A stretch of 64,000 bases of DNA from Hyphomicrobium denitrificans 1NES1 (GCF_000230975.2 NC_021172.1:1736001-1800000); one strand, 5' to 3'. Numbered from the stretch's first letter, positions 51,278 through 60,602 are shown. The notes: generated from the letters alone by a model not told the origin. Translations and numbers: made by a program.

Positions 51278-51655
51278 TCAATGCCTTTGTTCCTGGAATG
51301 TAAATTCGAAATCGTCGTTGATATTCTGCGCCGCCTCCCGCCAATCCGCGCCGCCCGTCGTGCTTTCGACTTCGGGATGCTCATAGGATCGCGGCTGGTC
51401 GATAGCCGCAACCGTCGCCCGCGCCGCGTTCCGTGCCGGTAATGCACAAAGACGCGTTGCAAGCGTCTGCAATTCGCCGACAATCGCCTCGCGCCGCATT
51501 TCATGCTGGATCGTCACATTACGCACTTCACGGAGCAATTGCTCATCGACGCGGCGGATCGCATCTCCAAGGGCCCGGATCAACTCCATCTCGCCATGTG
51601 ACTCTTCCGTCAAACGGACGAGCATTTCATCAACGTTCTGATGTATTCGAGTCAT
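51278..51655 (-). CDS. Small helical protein, unknown
   Basis: A 125-residue protein starting MTRIHQNVDEML at 51655. The first 85 residues are amphipathic and coiled-coil-like (heptad-rich EMELIRALGDAIRRVDEQLL); the C-terminal part is acidic and disordered-looking. No family recognised. A strong terminator follows. The earlier frame start at 51727 lacks support. Confidence 0.6.
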   Translation of the reverse strand: MTRIHQNVDEMLVRLTEESHGEMELIRALGDAIRRVDEQLLREVRNVTIQHEMRREAIVGELQTLATRLCALPARNAARATVAAIDQPRSYEHPEVESTTGGADWREAAQNINDDFEFTFQEQRH

Positions 51656-51863
51656 GTATTTCGCGCTCCTAGAACCCAGGATGAAACCTCGTGATTCTAG
51701 TGGCAAAATAAAGATCGACGGCGCCACGACATGTGCGAAATCGTAATCGACAGCACAGATATGGCGGGACTTATCGAGTTAGCCTCAGCGCACAACTAAG
51801 CGCACGCGACACTGGACGTGCCGTTGAGCTCGCAGTTTTGCGCACTCTTTTACCGCTCGGCAA

Positions 51864-51883
51864 CCCGGCGCAATCGCGCCGGG
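51864..51883. other. GC-rich hairpin
   Basis: CCCGGCGC and GCGCCGGG form a perfect 8-bp stem with an AATC loop, 15 bases beyond the stop of the minus-strand gene at 51899. No T run follows, so it may end or protect that transcript. Confidence 0.45.
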
Positions 51884-51898
51884 CCGATCCGACAAATC

Positions 51899-52303
51899 CT
51901 AGAGAATCTTGAATGTGCGTTCCGCCCGGTCTCCGGAATTCTTGAGCGGTTGACCCGCGTGTTCGATCACCGCTTCAAGCCTTGCGCCTGCCTTAGGAAG
52001 AGGACTGAGCGAAACGCTCACATCGCGATGATCGCCGGCAGTCAACGTGACTTTACCAACGGGCGCAGGCCCCATTTTTCCGGAAGAACCGACCGGGAAA
52101 ACGGCAAGCGTGCCATCCTGTGGTAAATATGCGTAGGTGATCGAGACCGCATCACTCTTGGGCTTCTGGCTCATGGCGATGATGGACGCCGGGGTCGTGC
52201 TCGCGGCTGCGAGCGCGGCGCCGCTTGCGAGAAGCGTCGCGAGGAGCATGCCGCTTAATATCGCGACCGGCCGTTCATAGGGGGAAGCATGGATTTTCAA
52301 CAT
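51899..52303 (-). CDS. Exported protein, unknown function
   Basis: A 134-residue protein with a signal peptide (hydrophobic AILSGMLLATLLASGAA, cleavage near LAAAS). The mature region has alternating beta-like stretches (AVSITYAYLPQDGTLAVF, KVTLTAGDHRDVSVSL) suggestive of a small immunoglobulin-like fold. No family recognised. Confidence 0.55.
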   Translation of the reverse strand: MLKIHASPYERPVAILSGMLLATLLASGAALAAASTTPASIIAMSQKPKSDAVSITYAYLPQDGTLAVFPVGSSGKMGPAPVGKVTLTAGDHRDVSVSLSPLPKAGARLEAVIEHAGQPLKNSGDRAERTFKIL

Positions 52304-52690
52304 GGCGATATCTCTCTTAACTTAGTTACTTAGCGATTTCCGCAGCTGGCACCTACCAGACTCCGTGGGCGGCCTCGGATCGAACTACCTCCGGCTCCCA
52401 AGGAGGCTCGCCGATCACTCCGCACTCCCTGCGTTCGATGTGGCGTCGATAAAAGAAACGGCAAGCGATGACGCGGCTCGCATACGAAAACGTAAGGCGT
52501 CGATAGCGCACATCTGCGTGAATGCGCGACCTCACGCGCGTGACCACGGCAATACTCCAAGGGTCTGAGCGGGCGCCGATATCGGCACTATCGATCCGCA
52601 CGAACTTGCTTGATAATGCAGGCGACGAAGGTTAATGGCTCATCCGTCGCGCTGCTGATCGTATGATCCGCGGCTTCTCATTTAACCGCA
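52304..52690. other. Gene-free region
   Basis: About 387 bases between the exported protein and the HAD hydrolase, divergent. Short frames on either strand are arginine-rich and lack ribosome sites. No terminator, repeat or RNA gene was recognised; the two promoters should be here. Confidence 0.4.
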
Positions 52691-53614
52691 TTGATCGTGA
52701 GGCCGGCTGAGACCGGCAAGAGGCTTCTTTTGCCGTCGTTGAAAACCTCCCCACCTCCCCCGACCCTTTCCCACGCTGCGCCGCTTCTGGCACGGTACGA
52801 TGTGATTTTCTGCGACGTCTGGGGCGTCGTTCACAACGGCCTGACAGCATTTGAAGGCGCCTGCGCAACGCTCGAGAAATTTCGCAACGGCGGGGGCACG
52901 GTTATTCTGGTTTCGAATGCTCCCGTCCCAAAACATCGCGTCGCTGAGACGCTTGAAACGCGCCACGTACCACGGTCGGCGTGGGATGACATCGTGTCGT
53001 CGGGCGATATCGCGCTCGCCCATCTCGACGAACGCGGCTTTCAGCGCCTTTATTGCATCGGCCCGCAGGATCGTGATGAGGCTCTATTTAGCGCCCTCAA
53101 GGCGCGATCCGTTCCGCTGGCGGATGCTGAAGCGATTATCTGCACGGGGTTGAATTTCGACCGCAGCGAAACGCCAGACGACTATCGCGGCCTTCTCGCG
53201 GAAGCATTGCAGCACCGCCTGCCGTTCATTTGCGCCAATCCCGATTTCGTCGTCGACGTGGGAGGAACACTGCTCTATTGCGCTGGAGCCATTGCAGATC
53301 TCTACGCACATATGGGCGGAGCGGTTTTCTGGGCGGGCAAGCCTCACCTCAACACCTACGAGACGGCACATGCGAAGGCCGAGGCGCTGCGCGACCAAAA
53401 TGTGCCGCGCGAAAAAATTCTCGTCATCGGCGACTCGCTCCGCACCGATATGAAGGGTGCGGAGAACTTCGGCTGCGATGCGCTGTTCATTGCGTCCGGC
53501 ATCCACCGTCACGAGACGATGGATGAGATCAGCCTGTCGCCAAAACGCCTCGAAGAGCTTTTTGTACCGGGCTCCCCGCCTGCCATCGGCGCAATGGCCG
53601 AGCTCGCCTGGTAG
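52691..53614 (+). CDS. HAD superfamily class IIA hydrolase (NagD/TIGR01459-like)
   Basis: A protein of up to 307 residues. FCDVWGVVHNG carries the nucleophile-containing D-x-W-G motif characteristic of class IIA HAD proteins, VILVSNAP is motif II, and FWAGKPHLNTYE with VIGDSLRTDMKGAENFG supply motifs III and IV. It probably dephosphorylates a small sugar or nucleotide; the substrate is unknown. The start is uncertain (TTG at 52691, GTG at 52697, or further inside). Confidence 0.88.
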   Translation: MIVRPAETGKRLLLPSLKTSPPPPTLSHAAPLLARYDVIFCDVWGVVHNGLTAFEGACATLEKFRNGGGTVILVSNAPVPKHRVAETLETRHVPRSAWDDIVSSGDIALAHLDERGFQRLYCIGPQDRDEALFSALKARSVPLADAEAIICTGLNFDRSETPDDYRGLLAEALQHRLPFICANPDFVVDVGGTLLYCAGAIADLYAHMGGAVFWAGKPHLNTYETAHAKAEALRDQNVPREKILVIGDSLRTDMKGAENFGCDALFIASGIHRHETMDEISLSPKRLEELFVPGSPPAIGAMAELAW

Positions 53615-53643
53615 ACGACGAGCCCAGTTACCCAGTCTATATG

Positions 53644-54654
53644 TCACTGCGGCTTTGATGCCGGCTGCGACGGAGCCTCGCTCTTCGGCCGCTTCGGCAA
53701 TGGGCCGTCCGAGAAGCTGTTGAACACGATATCGGGCGACGTCGTGTTGTGCTGCGACGGCGTCAGACGGCCGATCCAGATATCGGTCGCGCGTGCATGA
53801 TCGAATTTCATGATGTTGTCTTCGCGCCAGCCCTTGGCGCCGTGCTCGCGAACTGCAATGCGCGCCGCATCGTTGTTGAATTCGGTAACGTACATCGAGC
53901 GCAACATTGCAAACGGACCACCGGAAATCCCCTGATCGAAAGAGACATCGAGCGCGATCCTGTTCGTATTGACGCTCGCGATCTTGAGCATCGCCGAACC
54001 GCCTTTTGCGAATTTCAACGAGAATGACCGCTTTTTCGGATCAATGGTCACTTCCTCGATATTCACCAGGGGACGGCCGTCGTATTCGAGGGGACCGATC
54101 AGAAACGAGGACCCATAGGCTGTCGTGCGCATGTTGTCCGGCGTCATCGGACGCGGGCGCCAGTATCCGTCCTGCGGATAGAGAACGAGGACTTCTTCCG
54201 CATCGTCGTCCTCATGAATCCAGAACTGCAGCATGTGGATGCTGCTGTCGACGCGATCGCCGATGCGGACCTTGGCGGTCGCCGGGCGCCAAAACGTCGG
54301 AAACGTGTAACCGATGACCCAAACGGACGGATCTTCATAGAGCGTGACCTTTTTCGGCTCGCCCGGCGGCTTGAAGTTCGGATCGGAAGCCATGTCGCAC
54401 GCCGTCCAGTCGGGTTCGAGGTTGTTGCGCATAGCGGATGAAAGATAGACCGGATGAGCCGCTTCAATCCGGAAGGAGCGAACGTCCTTGTTGGTGAATG
54501 AAACGGCGACGTTGTCTTTCTCCGCGCAGAGCACGGGTTCGCTCTCGTTTTTGACGTCGACGCCGAGCCCGTCGAGCGACGCGGCACGCGCCGCGGTGAC
54601 AAGCGGCGCCATAAGCAGAAACGCAAAGACAAGGGAACGTAAGCACTGCGGCAT
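53644..54654 (-). CDS. Large exported protein, unknown function
   Basis: A 336-residue protein with a signal peptide (cleavage near ARAAS). Two cysteines lie in the N-terminal half (PVLCAEKDN and WTACDMASD), the body is rich in beta-strands (KVTLYEDPSVWVIGYTFP, FSLKFAKGGSAMLKIAS), and the tail is Pro/Ser/Lys-rich. No domain recognised. It is the last gene of the apparent opgH-FkbM-this gene minus-strand group. Confidence 0.6.
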   Translation of the reverse strand: MPQCLRSLVFAFLLMAPLVTAARAASLDGLGVDVKNESEPVLCAEKDNVAVSFTNKDVRSFRIEAAHPVYLSSAMRNNLEPDWTACDMASDPNFKPPGEPKKVTLYEDPSVWVIGYTFPTFWRPATAKVRIGDRVDSSIHMLQFWIHEDDDAEEVLVLYPQDGYWRPRPMTPDNMRTTAYGSSFLIGPLEYDGRPLVNIEEVTIDPKKRSFSLKFAKGGSAMLKIASVNTNRIALDVSFDQGISGGPFAMLRSMYVTEFNNDAARIAVREHGAKGWREDNIMKFDHARATDIWIGRLTPSQHNTTSPDIVFNSFSDGPLPKRPKSEAPSQPASKPQ

Positions 54655-54684
54655 TTAGAAACTCCGGTTAGAACGGTGGTCAGG

Positions 54685-55434
54685 TTAGATTTCCGTGGCG
54701 AGCACTGCGTAAACATCGCCTGAATTTGCCTCATGCGGCAAACTGAAAAGATGTGTCGCCATTTCTGCCTCAGAAAGCCAACTTTCGAAGGTCAGACGCT
54801 GGGTTTCACCCAGAGCGAAGTTGTAGCGATAATCGCCGAGAAGCGACAACCGCTCGAGGCAGGCAATGGCCGTGTCTCGCATGATTGTCGTGAATTCGAA
54901 TGACAGCGCCTTCACCGGATGCGACAGGCCGCAAAGCACGGCATCTTCATAACCTTCGACGTCGATCTTGATGAACGCCGGAATTCCGAAGCGCGCGAGC
55001 AACGCGTCGAGCGTTACAACATCGACGTCGACCTCGTCGTCCCAGCTTTGCTCTTCCCATCCTGGTGCTTGCCCGGCACGTTGCAGAAACGCATCGGAAA
55101 TCGTCGAAACCGTAGGATTGTCCGTGTTGAGATGAAACGCTTGTCTGCCGCTCCTGGCGCCGAGTGCACGAGGCAGGATCACCACCAGAGGATCGCGGCC
55201 GTGAATATGCGCCAGCGCGTCGATCAACAGCGATTGCGGCTCGATGGCAACGACGCGGGCGCCGAGACGCCGGAACGACGACACGCGATCGCCGACATGG
55301 GCACCGATATCGAACACGAGATCACCCGGCTCCATGAAACGCCGATAGAGCGCGTCCATGGCGGCCCGCGGCACGTCGGGCCCGTGATAGATGCGCAGCG
55401 AGCGGAACACCCCCTGCAGGGCACGCGAGACCAT
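54685..55434 (-). CDS. FkbM-family methyltransferase
   Basis: A 249-residue SAM-dependent methyltransferase. FDIGAHVGDRVSSFRRLGA is the FkbM motif I region, VVAIEPQ motif II, and the characteristic FIKIDVEGYEDAVLCGL motif follows, with a late AVLATEI end. FkbM proteins methylate hydroxyls of sugars, polyketides or lipids. The ATG at 55434 is four bases after the OpgH stop, so the FkbM gene is probably coupled to it; a longer frame to 55536 overlaps the opgH gene. Substrate is likely a surface glycan. Confidence 0.85.
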   Translation of the reverse strand: MVSRALQGVFRSLRIYHGPDVPRAAMDALYRRFMEPGDLVFDIGAHVGDRVSSFRRLGARVVAIEPQSLLIDALAHIHGRDPLVVILPRALGARSGRQAFHLNTDNPTVSTISDAFLQRAGQAPGWEEQSWDDEVDVDVVTLDALLARFGIPAFIKIDVEGYEDAVLCGLSHPVKALSFEFTTIMRDTAIACLERLSLLGDYRYNFALGETQRLTFESWLSEAEMATHLFSLPHEANSGDVYAVLATEI

Positions 55435-55438
55435 GGCG

Positions 55439-57253
55439 TCAGAACCCGCCGGCCAATTGCAACGTCCGTATTTCCGGCGGCGGGGAGAAGTCTTCCGGAA
55501 CTCCTGCAATCCTGTGCCGCCGCAAGAAATCTCCAACCGCAGGGCTTGCCGTCAACACTGCAAATGGGATGGCAGCAACGAAGCCAAGCGTGACAGGCAA
55601 ACTCCAGAGCAGCAAGTGGGGCGCAACCGTCGCGAAGGCGCAACCTACGCCGACGCCGAACAGCGCATGCGGCCAGAACCTGGACGCCGCCGCCGACCAC
55701 GTGAGCCCATCTGTATCGCGAGCTTGCGCCTCCCATCCTGCCGATCTGCCGAGCAGAAGCCCCATCATAAACAGCGCTGTCCGGAGCGATGTCGTCGCCG
55801 CAAGGAAAAGTGAGAACAGGATTTCAATTCCCGCACCAAGAGTAAACCGCGCACCGCCGCCGAAGCGTCGAATCTCGCCAGGCGTCAGCATCACGTTCAA
55901 GGCGGCCGAGAGTTTCGGCGCGAGATGCATGAGCAGCAGCGCCAGAGACAAAGCCACAGCGGAACGAAATGGAAAATCCGGAATCATCCTTTCGGCCTCG
56001 GCCGCAGCAAACGGCGCGAGTGCAAACAAGACGATCCACGCCGGCACGCCGACGAACATCAGCACGGCCCAGATGAGCTGATAGCGGCTCACAGGATAAA
56101 GCCCCCTAAGCCCGATGAGTTTCAGATATTGCAGGTTGCCTTGACACCAGCGCGCGTCACGGTCGGCGAACGCGACGGCGTTCGGCGGATTATCCTCGAA
56201 GGAGCCGATCTCGACCGGCAGCACACGGACCTCGAACCCCGCTGCCCGCATCAGCGCCGCTTCAACCTGATCGTGCGAGAGTATCCGTCCGCCAAGCGGC
56301 GGCCCCCCGGCAAGCACCGGCAGCTCACAATGCGCGACAAACGGCGCGATGCGGACGAGCGCGTTATGTCCCCAGTACGACCCGCAATCGCCGGCCCACC
56401 ATGCTTGTCCCATCGTATAGGTCCGCATGCCGAGCCGCATGCCGAACTGAAAAATCCGGGCGAACGCCGAAGCGGTCGGTGTGCCGACCACGAGACCCTG
56501 CAAAATCCCGAGATCCGGATGCCGCTGCATGATGCGTACGAGTTCGAGAATTGCCGTTCCGGTCATCAGGCTGTCGGCGTCGAGTGGCAGCATCAGCTCG
56601 AATTCGCGCCCTGAACCCGTCGCGAAATCGCGCACGTTGCCCGCCTTGAATCCGAGATTGTGATCACGGCGGCGATAAATGATCCGTTCGCGATCTGCAT
56701 CGTGTGCCTGCCAGTCAGCAATTGCGTCTTCCTCACGGCTCGCGACGTCGGCACGATCCGTGTCGCTCAGCACGAAATACGAAAACTGCTGACCCTCACC
56801 CGTCTGGTCGAGGCTTTCCTTAACGATCTTCAGCCGCCGCAGTGCGCGAACCGGGTCCTCATTGCGTAACGTCATCAACACGGCCGTCTTAACCGTGATG
56901 GGAGCCGGTTTCTCGCCATCCGGGGTCAAAAGTACCGCAGGGCCGCGCTTGCCACTGAGCTGCCATAGCCCGATGGCGGCATTCCAGAAGCCAAGCACTG
57001 GCCAAGGCGCAGCAAACCCCAAGCAGATAAGGATCGCGCCATCGAGCCACGTCCACCCTCCACTCCCGAGGATTGACCCTGCCCAGAGCATCAGCAGGCT
57101 CCACGTCGCGAGGTTGAAGACGAGCACGATCATCCGCCGTCGGGCAAGCGTCGCGATTGCCTCGAAGCCCGCTGGTGTCGTAAGGCATGGCTCCGTCGCG
57201 ACCGGCTGGAAGATGACCCCGGATATAGTTTCGCGATCGCAATCGAACGTCAT
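55439..57253 (-). CDS. opgH: OpgH/MdoH-like osmoregulated periplasmic glucan glucosyltransferase
   Basis: A 604-residue multi-span family 2 glycosyltransferase. N-terminal membrane helices are followed by the catalytic domain: AVLMTLRNEDPVRALRRL, VLSDTDRADVA, LDADSLMTG (DxD), GHNALVRI, LSHDQVEAALMRAAGF and the QxxRW-like RWCQGNLQYLKLI; further membrane helices follow. Shorter than E. coli OpgH (about 850). It polymerises UDP-glucose into periplasmic glucan. Partner OpgG is not in the window. ATG at 57253; a TTG at 57274 is unlikely as it coincides with the divergent gene's start. Confidence 0.88.
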   Translation of the reverse strand: MTFDCDRETISGVIFQPVATEPCLTTPAGFEAIATLARRRMIVLVFNLATWSLLMLWAGSILGSGGWTWLDGAILICLGFAAPWPVLGFWNAAIGLWQLSGKRGPAVLLTPDGEKPAPITVKTAVLMTLRNEDPVRALRRLKIVKESLDQTGEGQQFSYFVLSDTDRADVASREEDAIADWQAHDADRERIIYRRRDHNLGFKAGNVRDFATGSGREFELMLPLDADSLMTGTAILELVRIMQRHPDLGILQGLVVGTPTASAFARIFQFGMRLGMRTYTMGQAWWAGDCGSYWGHNALVRIAPFVAHCELPVLAGGPPLGGRILSHDQVEAALMRAAGFEVRVLPVEIGSFEDNPPNAVAFADRDARWCQGNLQYLKLIGLRGLYPVSRYQLIWAVLMFVGVPAWIVLFALAPFAAAEAERMIPDFPFRSAVALSLALLLMHLAPKLSAALNVMLTPGEIRRFGGGARFTLGAGIEILFSLFLAATTSLRTALFMMGLLLGRSAGWEAQARDTDGLTWSAAASRFWPHALFGVGVGCAFATVAPHLLLWSLPVTLGFVAAIPFAVLTASPAVGDFLRRHRIAGVPEDFSPPPEIRTLQLAGGF

Positions 57254-57273
57254 GACGGGTTTAGTCTTTCGCA

Positions 57274-58302
57274 ATGAACGACCAGCGCGGCACGCTCGAC
57301 CACGATCCGCCCCGGATGCGCCGCAGCCAGGGCCAGATCATCGTCGCACGCGCGCTTTGGTACACCAAGCCTGGACAGGCTGAACTCCGAACCGAACGTT
57401 TAGCCCCGCCCGCACCTGGAGAAGCGCGCATCGCCACGGAATATTCCGCGATCAGCCGCGGCACTGAGCGACTCATCGCACATGGCGAAGTGCCGCAAAG
57501 CGAATGGACGCGGATGCGTGCGCCGCTGCAGGCGGGCGCGTTCTCTTTTCCGATCAAATACGGTTATTCGGCGGCTGGCATTGTGACAGTGGGGCCTGAC
57601 AAGCTCATTGGGCGCCGCGTCTTTGCGTTGCATCCGCATCAGGATCATTTTCAGGTCACCGAAGATCATCTTCTTCCGATACCGGACGCTGTCCCGTCGC
57701 GGCGTGCCGTCCTCGCGGCCAATATGGAAACGGCGCTCAACGCGCACTGGGATGCCGGAACGTCGCTCGGCGACCGCGTTCTCGTCGTCGGCGCGGGCAT
57801 GGTAGGATTGCTCGTTGCTTACCTGGCGCAACGCATCGCCGGTACCGACGTGACGATTACGGACATCAATCCCGCGCGTGCGAGCTACGCCGCAGCCCTG
57901 GGTCTGACATTCACCGATACCCCCCGCAACGCGCCGCACGACAACCTCATCGTGTTCCATACGAGTGCCACAGGCGGCGGATTCGATACGGCGATCGAAG
58001 CCTGCGCCTTCGAAGGTCGCGTCATCGAGCTGAGCTGGTACGGAACGCATCCCGTGACGGTAAACCTCGGTGGGGCCTTTCATGCGCGCCGGCTGCAAAT
58101 CATCTCTTCGCAGGTCGGCCACGTCGCACCGAGCCATCGCAGCCAACTTAAGCATCGCGAGCGGCTTGAGCGAGCGCTCGCCCTGCTCGACGATCCCGCT
58201 CTCGACGTTCTGGTCTCGGCGTCCATTCCGTTCACCGAGTTGCCGAAATCGCTCCCAGATATCTGGTCATCGTCGGCGCTGCCGCCGATCGTCTGCTATT
58301 GA
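57274..58302 (+). CDS. MDR-family (zinc alcohol dehydrogenase-like) oxidoreductase
   Basis: A 342-residue medium-chain dehydrogenase/reductase. The GroES-like N-domain contains IATEYSAISRGTERL and FPIKYGYSAAGIV; the Rossmann domain has VLVVGAGMVGLLVAYLA and the ribose-binding Asp in VTITDIN. The catalytic zinc ligands are partly replaced: no GHE motif is seen where YGYSAAG stands. Such proteins occur with a PTPS-fold gene and glycosyltransferase in several alphaproteobacteria, as I recall. ATG at 57274 or internal at 57316. First of four closely packed genes. Confidence 0.82.
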   Translation: MNDQRGTLDHDPPRMRRSQGQIIVARALWYTKPGQAELRTERLAPPAPGEARIATEYSAISRGTERLIAHGEVPQSEWTRMRAPLQAGAFSFPIKYGYSAAGIVTVGPDKLIGRRVFALHPHQDHFQVTEDHLLPIPDAVPSRRAVLAANMETALNAHWDAGTSLGDRVLVVGAGMVGLLVAYLAQRIAGTDVTITDINPARASYAAALGLTFTDTPRNAPHDNLIVFHTSATGGGFDTAIEACAFEGRVIELSWYGTHPVTVNLGGAFHARRLQIISSQVGHVAPSHRSQLKHRERLERALALLDDPALDVLVSASIPFTELPKSLPDIWSSSALPPIVCY

Positions 58303-58325
58303 GCCAAGAGAGATGAGCCCGACCG

Positions 58326-58730
58326 ATGTTCTCCGTTGAAGTCCGAGACCGCGTGATGATCGCCCACTCCCTGCCCGATCCGTTTTTCGGGCCGGCCCAG
58401 AATCTGCATGGCGCAACCTACATCGTCGATGTCGCGTTCTATCGCGAGAAACTGACCGCCGAGAACGTCGTTGTCGATATCGGCGCGGCACTTCGCATCC
58501 TCGGCGAAACGCTGAAGCCGCTCGGTTATCAAAACCTGGATGCTTTACCTCAATTCGAGGGTCAGTTCACGACGACCGAGTTTCTCTGCAAATATGTGTT
58601 TGATCGCATCGCCGAAGCCGCCGTATCGGGTAAACTCGGCGTAGAAGGAAAAACGCTTTCGCGCATCCGTGTCACGCTCTCGGAAACGGACCTTGCGCGC
58701 GCCAGCTACGAGGGACAGATCAGTGGCTGA
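58326..58730 (+). CDS. PTPS/QueD-fold protein lacking the catalytic triad
   Basis: A 134-residue homologue of 6-pyruvoyl/6-carboxy-tetrahydropterin synthases by the N-terminal VMIAHSLPD, HGATYIVDV, VVVDIGAALRIL, TTTEFLCKYVFDRI and late LSETDLARASYEG segments. In QueD and PTPS the zinc is held by three His and the triad is Cys-Asp-His. Here His14 and His28 remain, but the third zinc His of HGH is Ala30, the Cys position is Ala24, and the LDH stretch is LGY (Gly67-Tyr68). A canonical PTPS reaction is unlikely. GTG start of the next gene overlaps its end by eight bases. Confidence 0.8.
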   Translation: MFSVEVRDRVMIAHSLPDPFFGPAQNLHGATYIVDVAFYREKLTAENVVVDIGAALRILGETLKPLGYQNLDALPQFEGQFTTTEFLCKYVFDRIAEAAVSGKLGVEGKTLSRIRVTLSETDLARASYEGQISG

Positions 58731-59769
58731 TGTCGTCTTCGCGGTACCTGGGGATTTGAAGAGCGCGACCGGAGGCTATGCTTATGACCGGCGCGTGATC
58801 GACCTCCTTCCCGACTTCGGCGTCCACGTCTCGGTGATGACCCTACCGGACGCCTTTCCGAGTCCGAGCGCCGCCGACCTTGCCGAAACCGGCCGCCTGC
58901 TCAAAACCAAACCCCACGACGCTGTGCTCATGGTCGACGGCTTGGCGTTCGGCGCCTTCACGGACGATATTCTGGACACCCTCGAAGGACGCGTCGTAGC
59001 ACTTGTCCATCATCCGCTTTTTCTCGAAACCGGTCTGCCGCACGGCCGCAAGGTCGAAATCAAGGCGAGCGAGGAAAACGCGCTCCAGAGCGCCAGCCAC
59101 ATTGTCGTCACGAGCCGCGTCACGAAGCGCATTCTTGTCGATACGATGGGCCTGTCTGCGGACAAAGTGACAATCGCCGAGCCCGGCACCGATCCCGCCC
59201 AGCGCGCGACGGGAACGGGCGCGCCGCTGCAGATCCTCTCCGTTGGCGCTGTACTGCCACGCAAAGGTTATCACCTGCTGGTCGAAGCGCTCGCACCTCT
59301 CAAGCACATCGACTGGAGATTGACGATTGCCGGTGCGCTCGACCGTCACCCCGAGGCAGTCGCGACCGTTCAAAAGGCGATCCAGGCAACCGGCCTTGAA
59401 GACAGGGTCACGCTTGCCGGCAAGGTCGTGCCGGCGACGCTCGAACGCTATTACGAAAGCGCCGATCTCTTCGTCTCAGCCTCGCTCTTCGAAGGTTATG
59501 GCATGGTGCTTGCGGAGGCGATGGCGCGCGGTTTGCCGATGGTCATCGCAGCGGGAGGAGCCGCTGCGGAAACGGCGGGTGAAGCCGCGGCGCTGCATGT
59601 CGAAGCCGGCAACGCCACTGCCCTGACAACTGCGATCGAGCGCGCGTTGACCGACAAGAAATTGCGCGACCGTTTGGCGGACGCGGCGTGGGAAGCCGGA
59701 CGCACGCTGCCGACATGGCACGAGACGGCAAGGCGCATCGCGGCGGTCATACTAGGGCTCCGGCCGTGA
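58723..59769 (+). CDS. Family 4 glycosyltransferase
   Basis: A 348-residue GT-B glycosyltransferase. GTG at 58723 starts VADVVFAVPGDLKSATGG, the N-lobe donor-side glycine loop; the C-lobe has LSVGAVLPRKGYHLLVEAL and the E-x7-E motif as ASLFEGYGMVLAEAMARGLP. It should transfer a sugar to an unknown acceptor. An AGGGA ribosome site precedes the GTG, inside the PTPS-like gene. An upstream start at 58669 lies deeper in that gene and is unlikely. Confidence 0.87.
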   Translation: MADVVFAVPGDLKSATGGYAYDRRVIDLLPDFGVHVSVMTLPDAFPSPSAADLAETGRLLKTKPHDAVLMVDGLAFGAFTDDILDTLEGRVVALVHHPLFLETGLPHGRKVEIKASEENALQSASHIVVTSRVTKRILVDTMGLSADKVTIAEPGTDPAQRATGTGAPLQILSVGAVLPRKGYHLLVEALAPLKHIDWRLTIAGALDRHPEAVATVQKAIQATGLEDRVTLAGKVVPATLERYYESADLFVSASLFEGYGMVLAEAMARGLPMVIAAGGAAAETAGEAAALHVEAGNATALTTAIERALTDKKLRDRLADAAWEAGRTLPTWHETARRIAAVILGLRP

Positions 59770-60602
59770 GCGAGTTTTTGCCAGAATGGCTCGATTTGCG
59801 AGAGCCCGCAGATCTGCGCGCCCGTTCGAGCGAAGTAACAAACGCCGTCAGCGCGCGCTTTGCGCTTCGCGACCATGTGCGCGTTCTCGATCTCGGCTCA
59901 GGCACTGGCGCAAACCTGCGCGCCACAGCTCCGCTGCTGCCGAAACGCCAGACCTGGAAACTTGTCGATCGCGAAGCCGATTTGCACGGGGCTGCGAAGT
60001 CACGCCTGATCGTCTGGGCCGACTCTGCAGAATGCTTGGGTGATGATGTGCGTTTGCATAAGGACGGCCGAGAAATCGACGTCATCTTCACGGTCGCCGA
60101 TCTTGCGTCCGAAACCAAATATCTGGTCGACGAATTGTTGGATCTTGTCACCGCATCCGCCTTCTTCGATCTCGCATCTGAAGACTATATTCGCGTGCTC
60201 GCGAAAGCCGTATCCGACCGCAGGACCGCGTTCTACGCGACCCTCACCTACAATGGCCAACGGCGTTGGACCCCGCACAGGCCTGCCGACAATCAAATGG
60301 CCTCCGCATTTCATCGTCACCAATTACGCGACAAAGGCCTTGGAAACGCGGCGGGCCCACTGGCATCGGCACATCTCGCAGACCAGTTTCGTCTCAATGG
60401 GTACGCCGTGATCGAAGGAGACAGCAATTGGCGCCTCGAACGTAGCGAGCGCATGCTGATCGAAGAACTCGTGCGGGGTCACGCCGTTGCCGCATCTGAG
60501 ATCGGCGGCATCGACGCGAAAACCATCGTCGACTGGATCAACGTCCCGCGTACGGGCGCGGTCGTCGGCCACACCGATACCTTCGCTATACCGGCATCCT
60601 GA
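59766..60602 (+). CDS. SAM-dependent class I methyltransferase
   Basis: A 278-residue methyltransferase with motif I VRVLDLGSGTGANLRATAP and WKLVDREADLH as motif II. The central part has VIFTVADLASETKYLVDEL and FYATLTYNGQRRW. The GTG start at 59766 overlaps the glycosyltransferase stop by four bases. The frame extends upstream to 59688, but that is inside the previous gene. The acceptor is unknown; the fixed neighbourhood with an MDR enzyme, a PTPS-fold protein and a GT4 suggests the fourth step of one pathway. Confidence 0.82.
   Translation: MSEFLPEWLDLREPADLRARSSEVTNAVSARFALRDHVRVLDLGSGTGANLRATAPLLPKRQTWKLVDREADLHGAAKSRLIVWADSAECLGDDVRLHKDGREIDVIFTVADLASETKYLVDELLDLVTASAFFDLASEDYIRVLAKAVSDRRTAFYATLTYNGQRRWTPHRPADNQMASAFHRHQLRDKGLGNAAGPLASAHLADQFRLNGYAVIEGDSNWRLERSERMLIEELVRGHAVAASEIGGIDAKTIVDWINVPRTGAVVGHTDTFAIPAS

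Noticed and set aside
55391..56614. Long plus-strand frames opposite opgH
   Set aside because: These are antisense shadows; opgH has complete glycosyltransferase motifs on the minus strand.
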